Source: an uncultured Verrucomicrobiota bacterium
Lineage (GTDB): Bacteria; Verrucomicrobiota; Verrucomicrobiia; Limisphaerales; JADLHS01
Reading direction: 5' to 3'
DNA: 64,000 bases
Assembly (NCBI GenBank): GCA_903828255.1
Contig: CAIKLQ010000501.1
Location: forward strand, 1 to 64,000
The notes under the pieces are model-generated. The model searched no databases. It saw nothing but the letters and a program-made list of their open reading frames with translations, and was not told the DNA's origin. The position numbers and the translations under genes were made by a program. Positions 1 to 8,527 of this stretch are shown in pieces; position 1 is the stretch's first letter, and each line of letters begins with the position of its first letter.

Positions 1-314
1 AACAAGCGAGATTGAACCTCCGGGGCAAAACCACCGCCGGAAACCCAACGCTCGAAACAATCGCGGTCGTAGCCGGGCGGCTTGCCCTGCCGGAATCCGA
101 AGATGTAGGCGAGGCAGATACCGACCGGCACGAGCGCGACGAGAAAGGCGGTCAGCAACGAGGTGTTCATCATCACCAGCAGGACGAAGAAAACGGTGAT
201 GGCCACGCCGACACCGCCCACGAGCCACCAGAACAAGCCGCCTTCCAAACCCCAGGTGCGGCCTTTGGAATCGGACGCGGCGTTGGTGTCGGTAAGGCGG
301 AGTTCGGTTTTCAT
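1..314 (-). CDS. VirB3/TrbD-like conjugation protein, cut by window edge
   Basis: The reading frame starts with ATG at 314 and stays open for 104 codons to the window edge. The visible part has a polar N-terminus followed by two hydrophobic stretches at about residues 26-46 and 50-70 (WWLVGG..., then LLTAFLVALVPVGICLAYIF), then a charged tail. This short, two-helix layout directly downstream of a VirB2-like pilin gene (45 nt gap) is what VirB3/TrbD inner-membrane proteins of type IV secretion systems look like. VirB3 normally works with the VirB4 ATPase in pilus assembly, and that gene may lie beyond the left edge. The family call rests on size, topology and position rather than on a specific motif. 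Confidence 0.55.
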   Translation of the reverse strand, partial: MKTELRLTDTNAASDSKGRTWGLEGGLFWWLVGGVGVAITVFFVLLVMMNTSLLTAFLVALVPVGICLAYIFGFRQGKPPGYDRDCFERWVSGGGFAPEVQSRL

Positions 315-359
315 GCTCGTGGGCGGTCAGTGGTTGGGTTGGGGCAAATCTTCGCTCGA

Positions 360-722
360 TCAGAAGTTGCCGATGCCGACGCTGCTGTTCCCTTCGATGC
401 CAAAGATTTTGAAGAATGCGAAAATCACGGCGGGTGCTGCCGCGATGATCGCGCCACCGATGATGCTCATCTTGCCCTGGTCCACGTCGCCGCGCCGGAT
501 GGCGAAGCCGCCGTAGATGACGCAGGAGATGCCGAGGACGAACCCGAACATCATAATCACGGCGAGGCTGTTGCTGATGCCGGTCTTGAGTTCGGTCGAA
601 TTGAACGCCTGCGCGGAGGCGGAGAGGGTGTTGAGGGCGAGGATGGCGGCGGCCATGAGGAGCGATGGCAGCCGCGAACGGATTTTCAGGCTGATGGGTT
701 TGATGTGTTTGATGATCTTCAT
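360..722 (-). CDS. VirB2/TrbC-like pilin precursor
   Basis: This 120-residue protein has a long positively charged leader, a hydrophobic signal region ending in an Ala-Gln-Ala type site (LSASAQA) at about residue 39, and two hydrophobic helices (ISNSLAVIMMFGFVLGISC and the segment around IIGGAIIAAAPAVIFAFF). A short polar loop with RRGD separates the helices. Cleaved signal plus two helices is the plan of VirB2/TrbC conjugative pilins, the subunits of the transfer pilus. ATG at 722 is chosen because it begins the basic leader; an in-frame extension to 770 adds only implausible residues. No Shine-Dalgarno is visible. It is followed by the VirB3-like gene. Confidence 0.7.
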   Translation of the reverse strand: MKIIKHIKPISLKIRSRLPSLLMAAAILALNTLSASAQAFNSTELKTGISNSLAVIMMFGFVLGISCVIYGGFAIRRGDVDQGKMSIIGGAIIAAAPAVIFAFFKIFGIEGNSSVGIGNF

Positions 723-749
723 ACGCGTTGTTCTATTTTTTTGTTTCTG

Positions 750-768
750 GCAGCGAGTCGTTCGCTGC
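750..768. promoter_or_regulatory. inverted repeat upstream of the pilin gene
   Basis: A perfect 7-bp inverted repeat (GCAGCGA, 5-nt spacer, TCGCTGC) lies 28 bp upstream of the pilin start, in the 133-bp gap between the divergent pilin and ClpB-type genes. It could be an operator or a 5' leader hairpin. No T-run follows on the plus strand, so a plus-strand terminator is unlikely. Confidence 0.35.
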
Positions 769-855
769 ATTACGCGCCCACTCTGACAGAAGTGAAAAAC
801 CTATCGGTGTAGGTGCGACACAAGGTGCGGGGGCAGTCCGTGTAGGAATTCAGGG

Positions 856-1764
856 ATGAACAAAACAACAGACACGACCAAGATTAACAAACTCCAGAAA
901 CTGACCGCGCTGCTGCCGCACGAGATTCGCGGCCAGTCCCAAGTGCTGCCGCGCATTGTCTCGGCAGTCCAACGTGGTGAACTCGGCCTCACTAAACCGG
1001 GGCGTCCGCGCGGCAGTTTTCTGCTCCTCGGCCCGACGGGCGTTGGCAAAACGGAAACCGTCATCGTGACGACCAATCAAGTTTTCGGGCCGGGACAATT
1101 GTTCCGCTTCGACATGAGCGAATTTCAGAATCAGGAAGCGCTCGGCCTGCTGCTGGGCGCGCGCCTCGGCGAAGTCGGTTATCTCGGCGCGGTGCGCGAG
1201 CGCGCGATTGAAGGCTCGTTGCTGTTTGACGAGGCGGAAAAAGCGCACCCGCGCGTGCTGGACATACTTTTGCAACTGCTGGACGCCGCGCGGATCACGG
1301 TGGCAACCGGCCAGACGCTGGACTTCAGCGGCTATTACATCTGGCTCACATCAAACATCGGCTCGGCGGAATTGATGAGCCTGCAACATTCCAATGAGGC
1401 GACGCTGGAACGCCACGTTCTGACGCGGGCGCAACAATCCCTGCGCCCGGAAATCTTCGCGCGCGTGAATGAGAAACTCGTGTTCCGCCGTTTAAGCTAC
1501 GAACACCAGTTGGAGATTGCTGAGAAATTTCTGGCGCGTGAAATCGAATTCCTGCGGGAACGCGGACACAAGCTGGAACTGGACAAAACGGTTTTGCCGT
1601 TTCTGGTGCGCAAAGGTTTTCACCCGAAGCTGGGAGCGCGCCCGATGCGCGACGCGGTGGAAAAGCTGGTGGGCGATGCCGTGTCGGAATGCCTGTTGCA
1701 GGAGCGGTCGGGCAGCGGTGCGCTGACCTTCGACGAAATGCGCGATTGCCTGATTATCCTGTGA
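856..1764 (+). CDS. stand-alone ClpB/ClpA-type AAA+ ATPase module
   Basis: This 302-residue protein is only the second (D2) AAA+ module of Clp/Hsp100 ATPases. It has a Walker A motif GPTGVGKT at 59-66, Walker B/sensor region LLFDEAEKAH at about 121-130, a TSNIGS sensor-1 segment, an arginine-finger-like segment near FARVNEKLVFR, and a C-terminal small domain (GARPMRDAVEKLV) typical of ClpB D2-small. The N-domain, the first ATPase and the middle coiled coil are all absent. Full ClpB is about 860 residues. Such single modules can remodel proteins or assist secretion machines; here it is divergent from the pilin gene and almost abuts the convergent MORN gene. Family is clear; the substrate is not. 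Confidence 0.85.
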   Translation: MNKTTDTTKINKLQKLTALLPHEIRGQSQVLPRIVSAVQRGELGLTKPGRPRGSFLLLGPTGVGKTETVIVTTNQVFGPGQLFRFDMSEFQNQEALGLLLGARLGEVGYLGAVRERAIEGSLLFDEAEKAHPRVLDILLQLLDAARITVATGQTLDFSGYYIWLTSNIGSAELMSLQHSNEATLERHVLTRAQQSLRPEIFARVNEKLVFRRLSYEHQLEIAEKFLAREIEFLRERGHKLELDKTVLPFLVRKGFHPKLGARPMRDAVEKLVGDAVSECLLQERSGSGALTFDEMRDCLIIL

Positions 1765-1765
1765 T

Positions 1766-2593
1766 TCAGGCCAGCGAGAGATACAGGTGCGACTCGCCGA
1801 TGTCCTTGTCCGGTTGGAATGCGCCGAGTTTGCGCTTCGACAATTGCGCACAAACTTTGCGGATGGCTTTCCGCTTGGCGGCGATGCCCGGCAGTTTTAC
1901 CAACAGACAATCGGCAAATTGATCACCGGATTTGCCGGCGTAGATGTCAGGCGCGATCACCTCGGTCGCGCCTGCCTTGTATACCGCCTCAACGAATTTC
2001 AGGGCATCGCTCTCGCGCTTGAATCGTCCGAGCGAGCGCACAGCCTTGCCGCCGCTTTCGAGCCACTTCCGGGCTTCGGCGCAATTCTGCTGCGCCAAAA
2101 GTGAACGGACAAAAACCTCATGGATGTGCTTTTGGGTGGCGACCGTGTTCGGCAACGGTTTTCCGGCTTTGCCGGTCAGCTTGGGCAGAGATTTGTCTTT
2201 GGTGCAGGCGGCGTGGTATGCCTCGGCAGTGACGGGACGCCCATGCAGATAAATTTCCTCGGACATCAACTTCCCGTCGTTCAGCCACAAGCGATAGCGC
2301 CCGGTAAAATCACCGCGCACGGTGGAAAACTCCAATTGCAGCCGGCCATTCTCGTGCCAGGTGCGCTGAACACCCGTGCCGCGAACCATCCGGTATTTGC
2401 CCAACAATCGACTGGTCTCGCTCCACTGGCGGCAGACGCCGTGCAGCAAACCATTTTGGTAAGGCTCTTCGTTGGCCAGCGCACCGTTCTTGTGCCAGAC
2501 GCGGACAACGCCATGTCGGCGCCCGTTGCGCAAAGGCACTGTTTCACGGAGTTGGCCATTCCGATGAAAGGCTTTTTCAACAGATTGTTTCAC
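1766..2593 (-). CDS. MORN-repeat-variant protein (YwqK-like)
   Basis: The 275-residue product carries several consecutive MORN-variant repeats in its first 130 residues (for example RNGRRHGVVRVWHKNG, QNGLLHGVCRQW, WHENGRLQLEF, LNDGKLMSEEIYLHGRP). These form beta-hairpins and usually mediate protein or membrane contacts. The C-terminal half is a non-repetitive region rich in Lys and Arg. The start is GTG at 2593; no ATG lies further upstream before a TAG, and the repeats begin immediately after it. It converges on the ClpB-type gene with a one-base gap. MORN-variant proteins of this kind occur near contact-dependent toxins as putative immunity proteins, but no toxin is visible next to it. Confidence 0.75.
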   Translation of the reverse strand: MKQSVEKAFHRNGQLRETVPLRNGRRHGVVRVWHKNGALANEEPYQNGLLHGVCRQWSETSRLLGKYRMVRGTGVQRTWHENGRLQLEFSTVRGDFTGRYRLWLNDGKLMSEEIYLHGRPVTAEAYHAACTKDKSLPKLTGKAGKPLPNTVATQKHIHEVFVRSLLAQQNCAEARKWLESGGKAVRSLGRFKRESDALKFVEAVYKAGATEVIAPDIYAGKSGDQFADCLLVKLPGIAAKRKAIRKVCAQLSKRKLGAFQPDKDIGESHLYLSLA

Positions 2594-3245
2594 AAATCGG
2601 AAAATGTTTCTTTCACCAATAAACCCATTAAATACAAAAATGCGAAGAAAAACAGCCTAGAATTGTGGCAAACCCGTTAAATCTTCATTCGAGCAGACAG
2701 ACTTCCCGCGATGAAAACCTAGAGGCAAAAGTCCCCCGGCGGCGGCGGGCGGGTCAAAGGAGGAACGGAAGCGGGAGCGTCTAAGCGAGCCGACCCGTAG
2801 TATCCTTGACGCGCCCGCCGCCGCCATACAATCAACCGGGTTTTCGTCGCGCTGTCACTGCGACCAGCCGAATGGCCTGCCGATTCCCAATCAGTGATTG
2901 AAGAATCCCAGATGCGTCCGTTGCTGACGAAATCGTCAGTCCGTCCGCAACTGCGAACACTTCGGCTTCGGTCTGTGGTCGGCGAGCGGGGAAAGTGGAG
3001 CGGAGGGCGGAGAGGTAGCGCATAGCGAATCGCAGCCGGAGCGCAACGTCCCGCCGCCGAGCCGCAGACGGAAGCCCTCCGCGCCTGCGGCCCTGCACCA
3101 TGCAAGCTCGTGACGAGCGCGCGGTTTGCGAAGCGGAACGGGCATCGTCGAGAGGGGGACGGGGCGACGGGCAGCCCGTGGAGCGCAGCAGAACCGCGCG
3201 TTGGTCACGGCGGAACAGAACGGAGCACTTCCATGTTCATTGCCT
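2594..3245. other. intergenic region with repeat copy 1
   Basis: This 650-bp gap has no convincing gene. The first 110 bp is AT-rich and may hold the promoter of the MORN gene. The stretch 2720-2964 is GC-rich with no recognised element. From 2965 it is the dispersed repeat described separately. Short reading frames on both strands here have codon patterns dictated by the repeat and are not called. Confidence 0.6.
2965..3214. repeat. dispersed two-hairpin repeat, copy 1
   Basis: This 250-bp element recurs at 41803-42048 and 43344-43588. It has two consecutive imperfect hairpins. Arm 1 (CTTCGGTCTGTGG at 2966) pairs with the region around 3054-3074 (CCGCAGACGGAAG). Arm 2 (CGTGACGAGCGCGCGG, 3109-3124) pairs with CCGCGCGTTGGTCACG (3194-3209). 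It lies in the gap just downstream of the phosphatase gene. Confidence 0.85.
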
Positions 3246-3836
3246 TCAATCTCCCAAACGATACGCCTGGCGTGCTTGGGTGGCTTCTTGTGACAGGCGT
3301 GTTCGATTCTCCAAAAGGGGTGGATGATTCACAAACGCCGCCGCCAATTGCTTGGCGACTTGTTCCGGCATGAACTGCTCGAAGCATAATGCGAGAAGTA
3401 AACCGTTGGGCCGTGATTGCCGACGGATTTGAAGCAGGAGGTCAGATGCATGTCCGACGAGCGATTGTGTGTTGTCCGGATTCCAGCCTGACTGAATCAA
3501 TCCCCTGACGATGACGCCGAGCGCGAACGCCGGGCTACGCGATTGACCCGCGAGGCAATGCACCAGCACCGGTTCTCCGGGGTGAGCGTCAACAAACTCG
3601 AACATGACAGCAACGTCTTCGCTCCTTGGCGGACGGGAGGGGAAATCGGGCGAGTCCTCACGATCCTCAAAAAACACTTCGAGGTATCGTTTGGCGTTCC
3701 TTAAGCCATCTGGTTTGGGCACCCGCGGCTCGCGGATCGAGACGACGTTCCAAAAGTTCTTGTCGAAGTCGAGCAGTCGCGGAAGTTCAGGGATCGAACT
3801 GACGGCCAGATGTCGGTTGAGTTCCTCGATGAACAT
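3246..3836 (-). CDS. tyrosine/dual-specificity-like phosphatase (Cx5R)
   Basis: This 196-residue protein has the phosphatase signature HCLAGQSRS with the nucleophile Cys94 and phosphate-binding Arg100, preceded by a hydrophobic strand (EPVLVHC). This is the P-loop of cysteine-based protein tyrosine phosphatases. An Asp-rich segment before it (about residues 59-83) could hold the general acid, but I cannot assign the residue. The ATG at 3836 has a good ribosome site (AGGAG, six bases upstream), which fixes the start. The gene is alone, flanked by repeat copy 1 downstream and a short ORF upstream. It could act on phosphotyrosine, phosphoserine or a small molecule. Confidence 0.7.
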   Translation of the reverse strand: MFIEELNRHLAVSSIPELPRLLDFDKNFWNVVSIREPRVPKPDGLRNAKRYLEVFFEDREDSPDFPSRPPRSEDVAVMFEFVDAHPGEPVLVHCLAGQSRSPAFALGVIVRGLIQSGWNPDNTQSLVGHASDLLLQIRRQSRPNGLLLALCFEQFMPEQVAKQLAAAFVNHPPLLENRTRLSQEATQARQAYRLGD

Positions 3837-3955
3837 GCGTTGCTCCTGATTAGCAAAGGCGCTGCCAAATTCCGGCCTCCGGCGAAACTAACGCGGGGGA
3901 GGTTGCTGAACGACACGCTGTTTGGAGGAAGCGAGCTTTGCACAATCCGGGGTTG

Positions 3956-4168
3956 TCAACCGAGCGGACGAGAGATTATGCAGCTGACGCAGAATACGTT
4001 TACCAAGTTCTCAGTGAACGTGCCGGAACCCAGTTCGTTGAAGACCTTCGTGTAGAATTCGGCACGGGAGTCATGCGGTGACGTTTTCGGTGGTAGCGGC
4101 GGAAATGCTGCTTGTGGCTTGCCTCCGCCAGTGACTGGCCCTGCCGATTCTTCGCGCTTCAAATTCAT
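3956..4168 (-). CDS. small hypothetical protein, 70 aa
   Basis: A 70-codon frame starts at ATG 4168 with GGAGA eight to nine bases upstream, one of the better ribosome sites in the window. The product has a Pro/Gly-rich N-terminal half and a mixed C-terminal half (EFYTKVFNELGSGTF). I recognise no family. It is divergent from the Liv operon, so it could be an orphan or a small regulator. The ribosome site is the main support and codon bias is not strong. Confidence 0.4.
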   Translation of the reverse strand: MNLKREESAGPVTGGGKPQAAFPPLPPKTSPHDSRAEFYTKVFNELGSGTFTENLVNVFCVSCIISRPLG

Positions 4169-4283
4169 TGGTTGATTTCTCCTTCTCTGAGCAGCGAGTA
4201 TGCCACCGTTGTTGCACGGCCTTTCTTCACGGCCTTTCTTCGGCATTGGCACGATTCATTCTGGAGGATACTCTTCATACCTC

Positions 4284-5153
4284 ATGCAGGTGCTCGTCAA
4301 CGGCTTGATTTCCGGTGCGACCATCGCCCTTTTGGCGTTGGCGTTTGCCGTGGTTTACCTGCCAACCCGCGTGTTCCACCTCGCGCTCGCCGGCATCTAC
4401 AGCCTTGCACCATTCCTTGCGTTGAGCCTGTTCAGCGCCGGAGTGCCATGGCCGATTTGCGCGGTCTTAGCAGTTGCCGCTGGCGCGGCGATCTCCCTTG
4501 GATGCGAGTGGTTGAATCACGACCGCTTGGAGAGAAAAGGCGCAGGCCCCGGGCTGCATCTTGTCAGTTCACTCGGCATTTTCATCGTGATTGTCCAAGT
4601 GGTTTCGATGGTCTGGGGCAATGAGGTCCGCACCCTTCGACACGGGATTGACGCCGTGTTTTCAGCGGGTGGGGTTCAGTTGACGCGCGCCCAAATCATT
4701 GCCGGTGGAACCGCATCCGGTTTGTTGGTGCTGTTCTACCTTTGGTTGCGATTCAGCAACTTGGGGTTGCGGTTTCGCGCTTTGGCCGACAATCCGGTTC
4801 AACTCGCGTTGTTCGGTTACAATGTCCGACGATTGCGTTTCCTCGCTTTCTCGCTGGCCGGATTGTTTGCGGCTGTGGCATCGCTTGTTCTGGCGTTTGA
4901 TCTTGGATTCGATCCGCACGGCGGGCTTCAGGCCCTGTTGTTGGCAATTGTCGCGGTGATCATCGGTGGGCGGGATTCCTTTGTCGGGCCAGTGATTGCC
5001 GGCTTTTTGTTGGGCGTGATTCGCGCGGAAGTGGTCTGGTATGCGTCGGCGCGCTGGCAAGACGCCGTAACCTACTTGCTTCTCGTGCTCTTCCTGTTTC
5101 TCAGACCCCATGGTTTGCTTGGGAAAAAAGCGCGGCTGGAGGCGCAAGCATGA
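4284..5153 (+). CDS. livH: branched-chain-amino-acid-type ABC permease (LivH-like)
   Basis: This 289-residue polytopic protein belongs to the LivH permease family. It begins with the typical N-terminal segment (VLVNGLISGATIALLALAF), has about eight hydrophobic helices, and keeps the C-terminal cytoplasmic-loop pattern GGRDSFVGPVIAGFLLGVI that contacts the ATPase. It would form half of the membrane channel for amino acids, amides or urea. ATG at 4284 is chosen because homology starts there; GGAGGA at 4261-4266 is 17 bases upstream, rather far. An ATG at 4200 would add 28 unlikely residues. It is the first gene of an eleven-gene operon and overlaps livM by 4 bp. Confidence 0.85.
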   Translation: MQVLVNGLISGATIALLALAFAVVYLPTRVFHLALAGIYSLAPFLALSLFSAGVPWPICAVLAVAAGAAISLGCEWLNHDRLERKGAGPGLHLVSSLGIFIVIVQVVSMVWGNEVRTLRHGIDAVFSAGGVQLTRAQIIAGGTASGLLVLFYLWLRFSNLGLRFRALADNPVQLALFGYNVRRLRFLAFSLAGLFAAVASLVLAFDLGFDPHGGLQALLLAIVAVIIGGRDSFVGPVIAGFLLGVIRAEVVWYASARWQDAVTYLLLVLFLFLRPHGLLGKKARLEAQA

Positions 5154-6049
5154 ACTACCTGCTTCACCTCCTTATTTACCTGAACATCTACGTCATGCTG
5201 GCGTTGAGCCTCAACCTTGTGGTTGGATATTGTGGACTGCTGACGCTCGCTCATGCCGGCTACTTCGCAATTGGTGCCTACACTTACGCTTTGGCCACTT
5301 TGAAACTCGGCATGGGATTCATCCCTGCCGGGCTATTGACAGTCGGTGTTGCAGCGATCTTGAGTCTGGCTGTTTCACTCCCATCCTGGCGATTCAAGGG
5401 AGATTTCTTCGTCATGATTTCATTGGCAGTCCAGACGCTTGTCTTCAGCCTGCTTCACAATTGGTTTAGTCCAAACGCGCAGCCGGGCACTTGGGCCAAT
5501 TTGACGAATGGACCATTCGGTTTGGCCGGCATCAGCAAGCCGGTTATCGGCAGTATCAAATTCGCTACCATTGGGAGCATTGCTGCGCTTTCGACGGTTC
5601 TGGCTCTTTCGGCTGGCATGGTGATCTGGCTTTTTGTTTCCTCGCCTTGGGGACGGCTTTTGAAGGCAATGCGGGATGATGAACTTGCGGCGCGGGGATT
5701 GGGAAAGAACACACGACTAGCCAAAGTGCAGGCGATGGCAATTGCATGCGCGTTTGCGGCACTTGCTGGCGCAATCTACTCCAGCTACGTGAGTTACATT
5801 GACCCAAGCAGCGCATCTCTTGACGAATCCATTCTCATGCTTTGCATGGTTTTGGTTGGTGGCGTCGGCAATTTTCGCGGGCCGATTGTCGGCGCATTTG
5901 TGCTTCTGGCGATCCCGGAATTGCTACGTTTTGCCCATTTGCCTGATGCGGTGGCAGCGAACATTCGGTTGTTGGCATACGGCGGGCTATTAGTGGCGAT
6001 GGCTCACTTCCGACCCAAAGGTTTGGCCGGAGAGTATCGCCTTGAATGA
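5150..6049 (+). CDS. livM: branched-chain-amino-acid-type ABC permease (LivM-like)
   Basis: This 299-residue membrane protein has the LivM signature region near its start (ALSLNLVVGYCGLLTLAHAGYF without the break, at about residues 18-40), about eight hydrophobic helices, and the EAA-like coupling loop region containing MRDDELAARGLGKNT (about 174-188), followed by VGGVGNFRGPIVGA (about 241-254). It pairs with the LivH-like protein to form the transport channel in the inner membrane. The start ATG overlaps the livH stop (ATGA). It overlaps the following fused ATPase gene in the same way, so translation is probably coupled. Substrate cannot be read from the sequence. Confidence 0.87.
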   Translation: MNYLLHLLIYLNIYVMLALSLNLVVGYCGLLTLAHAGYFAIGAYTYALATLKLGMGFIPAGLLTVGVAAILSLAVSLPSWRFKGDFFVMISLAVQTLVFSLLHNWFSPNAQPGTWANLTNGPFGLAGISKPVIGSIKFATIGSIAALSTVLALSAGMVIWLFVSSPWGRLLKAMRDDELAARGLGKNTRLAKVQAMAIACAFAALAGAIYSSYVSYIDPSSASLDESILMLCMVLVGGVGNFRGPIVGAFVLLAIPELLRFAHLPDAVAANIRLLAYGGLLVAMAHFRPKGLAGEYRLE

Positions 6050-7611
6050 CCGCAATCACGACAACCGAATCAGTCGCCCAAACGACGCCTTCCCGCGAGG
6101 AGCATCAGGATGTTCTCGCCAGCAGGAAGAACGTGTTGTGCATTCGCGATCTGCGGAAGGCATTCGGCGGACAGATCGTTTTGGACGGCGCTTCAGCCGA
6201 ACTGCGGGAGGGAGAGGTCGTGTTGTTGCGCGGCAACAACGGTTCCGGAAAGACCACGTTGCTCAACATCCTCTCGGGGAATCTCGAACCCGATGCCGGG
6301 TCAATCCATCTCCAAGTCAACGGCGCTTCTGAACATTTTCGATTTCCACGCAGGTGGTGGGAGAATGTGAACCCCTTCGACCACTTTACCCCTGAACGAG
6401 TGGCGCGAGAAGGCGTGGGAAGAACTTGGCAGGACGTGCGTCTGTTCAACACGCTTACCCTCGCGGATAACATCGCCGTTGCTTCCCCAGGTCAGGCGGG
6501 GGAAAGTCCGTTCAACGTCTTGCTGCGTTATGGCAGGGTTCGGCGGGAAGAAAAATCCAATCGGCAAACCACAACAAACCGGCTCAAGGCGCTTGGCCTC
6601 GGCGACCGTGCGGATTCATCGGCGGATCGAATTTCCTTGGGCCAGACTAAACGGGTCGCTATCGCCCGCGCCGTTCAAGCCGGCGCGCGAATCTTGTTCT
6701 TGGATGAACCTCTTGCGGGACTTGACGCTCAAGGCATTGATTCGGTGCTGGAAATCCTGCGTCAATTAGTGCGAGAGCATCGCGTCACTCTCGTAATTGT
6801 GGAACACGTCTTCAATATTCCACGAGTTCTCGATCTGGCCGATAGTGTTTGGACTCTCGAAAACGGAAAAATCACGGTTGAGTCCCCGCAATTTGTTCGC
6901 ACACAGCATTCTGATTCTCGCTCCACGGATGTAGTCGCCTGGATAGCGAAGTTGCTGGGGCCAGAAACTGGCATCACGCGGGAAGCGCTCCCCGGCGGGG
7001 CCGTCCTTTGGAAACTTCGGCGGGATAATGCGAATTGCGGCAATGCAGAGTCCCCGTTGTTTGAAATTCGCAACCTTGTTGTGAACCGGGGTAAGCGGCG
7101 AATCATCGGCAGAGATGAAACGCCGAATTCTGAGCGAGGGATTTCGTTTCAGATTGCGGAGGGAGAAACCGCAGTTCTCCAAGCTCCCAATGGTTGGGGA
7201 AAAACGACCTTGGCAGCCGCCATCGTCGGAATGATCCCCATAGCTGGCGGAGAACTGATTTTCAAGGGCGCACGCATTGAACGCCTACCCGTATGGGAGC
7301 GTAGCAATAGAGCAATTGGCCTCGTTCCGGCTCGCGATTGCCTGTTTCCGAGCTTGTCTGTAAGTGAATGTCAAAAACTTGCAGGGTGTGACGGTGGGCG
7401 ACTGAACGCCCGAATTGACCCTCATAGACCGGTAGGTTCACTGAGTGGCGGAGAACGTCAGCAGGCCGTTCTCGCAATGGCTCGGGCGACTGAATTTGGA
7501 ATTTACGACGAACCGTTGTCAGCGATAGATCAAGGTTTGGTCGAGCAAAGTTTTCGACGAGTTACCGAATTGGGGCACAAAGCAATCTTGATTCTTATTC
7601 CCCATGCGTAA
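6046..7611 (+). CDS. fused LivG-LivF double ABC ATPase
   Basis: This 521-residue protein joins two ABC ATPase domains that are normally separate LivG and LivF subunits. Domain 1 (about 30-270) has Walker A GNNGSGKTT at 63-71, a LivG-type insert, a degenerate signature (ISLGQ instead of LSGGQ) and Walker B ILFLDEP. Domain 2 (about 335-521) has Walker A NGWGKTT near 383, an intact LSGGE signature and a weak Walker B (FGIYDEP). Each composite ATP site uses Walker A of one domain and the signature of the other, so one site may be weak. It would power the LivHM channel. It overlaps livM by 4 bp and the methyltransferase gene by 8 bp. Confidence 0.87.
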   Translation: MTAITTTESVAQTTPSREEHQDVLASRKNVLCIRDLRKAFGGQIVLDGASAELREGEVVLLRGNNGSGKTTLLNILSGNLEPDAGSIHLQVNGASEHFRFPRRWWENVNPFDHFTPERVAREGVGRTWQDVRLFNTLTLADNIAVASPGQAGESPFNVLLRYGRVRREEKSNRQTTTNRLKALGLGDRADSSADRISLGQTKRVAIARAVQAGARILFLDEPLAGLDAQGIDSVLEILRQLVREHRVTLVIVEHVFNIPRVLDLADSVWTLENGKITVESPQFVRTQHSDSRSTDVVAWIAKLLGPETGITREALPGGAVLWKLRRDNANCGNAESPLFEIRNLVVNRGKRRIIGRDETPNSERGISFQIAEGETAVLQAPNGWGKTTLAAAIVGMIPIAGGELIFKGARIERLPVWERSNRAIGLVPARDCLFPSLSVSECQKLAGCDGGRLNARIDPHRPVGSLSGGERQQAVLAMARATEFGIYDEPLSAIDQGLVEQSFRRVTELGHKAILILIPHA

Positions 7612-8527
7612 TTTCATCGACAACGACTCTGGGAATGCCGTTGTGCTCAACGAGCCAGCATCGCCGCCATCGCGCCGCGCAAGCACTCGCACTCAGGCGG
7701 TGTTCCAGCGTATTGCTTTTCGCCCATTGACCTCGTTGCTACCATTTGAACCACGAATTGGGGAGCGCCCCAATAATCTGGAAATCCCCATTACGCGAGC
7801 GAGATCGTGTAAGAATTTCTTTATGCCTGAATACGAGAATTGCCGTAAGATTCCGCAACGCACAACGGAGTTGCTCGACTCCTTGGTGCGTGCAAGCGCA
7901 TCCGGCTCGAAAGCAGTTGAACTCAATCCATACTTTTCAACACCGATCGCGTGTCGCGCCGATGTGGCTCCCATTCTGCCTTCGTCGCGCTGTTTCATTG
8001 AGTTCATGTTAACTCAGAAATTGGACGGGCAGACGATTTTGGATTTTGGATCGGGCACTGGGATTCTTGCTGTGATGGCGCGAAAGCTGAGGGCAGGAGA
8101 CGTTGATGCCATAGACATCAATCCTGCTGCTGTTCTGGCTACCACTGACAATGCTCGGCGGTTTGGATTCGCAGAGGGGATCAACGTAAAACAGTCTGAT
8201 GGTTTTGCAGCAGTTAATGGCCGTTACGATTTAGTGTTGGCAAATCTGCCTATGGTTGATGCGGACTCCTACGCTGGCGTGCTGTTCGGCCTATTTGATC
8301 CACACTTCGATTTGCACAGGCATTTTTTTGCGAATCTTCACCGGCATTTGAAACCAGGTGGTAGCGCCATCATTTGTCATTCAGAATTCCAAGAAGATTG
8401 GCCTTTTACGCGCCTCGAATCGCTGGCGGGTGAAAATGGACTCACGGCAAAGCTCGTGTTCGAACAAACCGTCGAAAATGTTGAGTGGCAGTTATACCGA
8501 ATAACCCCGGCCGACCCGGCCAAATGA
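7604..8527 (+). CDS. SAM-dependent methyltransferase, PrmC/HemK-like fold
   Basis: The 307-residue protein has a class I methyltransferase core in its second half. Motif I is DFGSGTGIL at about residues 147-155, an acidic loop follows (DAIDINPAA), and motif IV is LANLPM, resembling the NPPY of enzymes that methylate planar nitrogens in Gln, RNA or DNA. A late strand includes HLKPGGSAIICH. The first 90 residues are not recognised. The ATG at 7604 lies inside the ATPase gene and overlaps its end by 8 bp. Placed between transporter ATPase and binding protein, it might modify the imported compound or an operon protein, but the substrate is unknown. Confidence 0.75.
   Translation: MRNFIDNDSGNAVVLNEPASPPSRRASTRTQAVFQRIAFRPLTSLLPFEPRIGERPNNLEIPITRARSCKNFFMPEYENCRKIPQRTTELLDSLVRASASGSKAVELNPYFSTPIACRADVAPILPSSRCFIEFMLTQKLDGQTILDFGSGTGILAVMARKLRAGDVDAIDINPAAVLATTDNARRFGFAEGINVKQSDGFAAVNGRYDLVLANLPMVDADSYAGVLFGLFDPHFDLHRHFFANLHRHLKPGGSAIICHSEFQEDWPFTRLESLAGENGLTAKLVFEQTVENVEWQLYRITPADPAK

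Noticed and set aside
12-812. 266-codon plus-strand reading frame
   Set aside because: It runs antisense to the VirB3-like and VirB2-like genes, and its His/Asp/Gly-rich protein is the usual product of reading the opposite strand of a GC-rich gene.
4243-4262. TGGCACG close to the livH start as a sigma-54 promoter
   Set aside because: The -24 half is good, but no GC lies at the required -12 distance.
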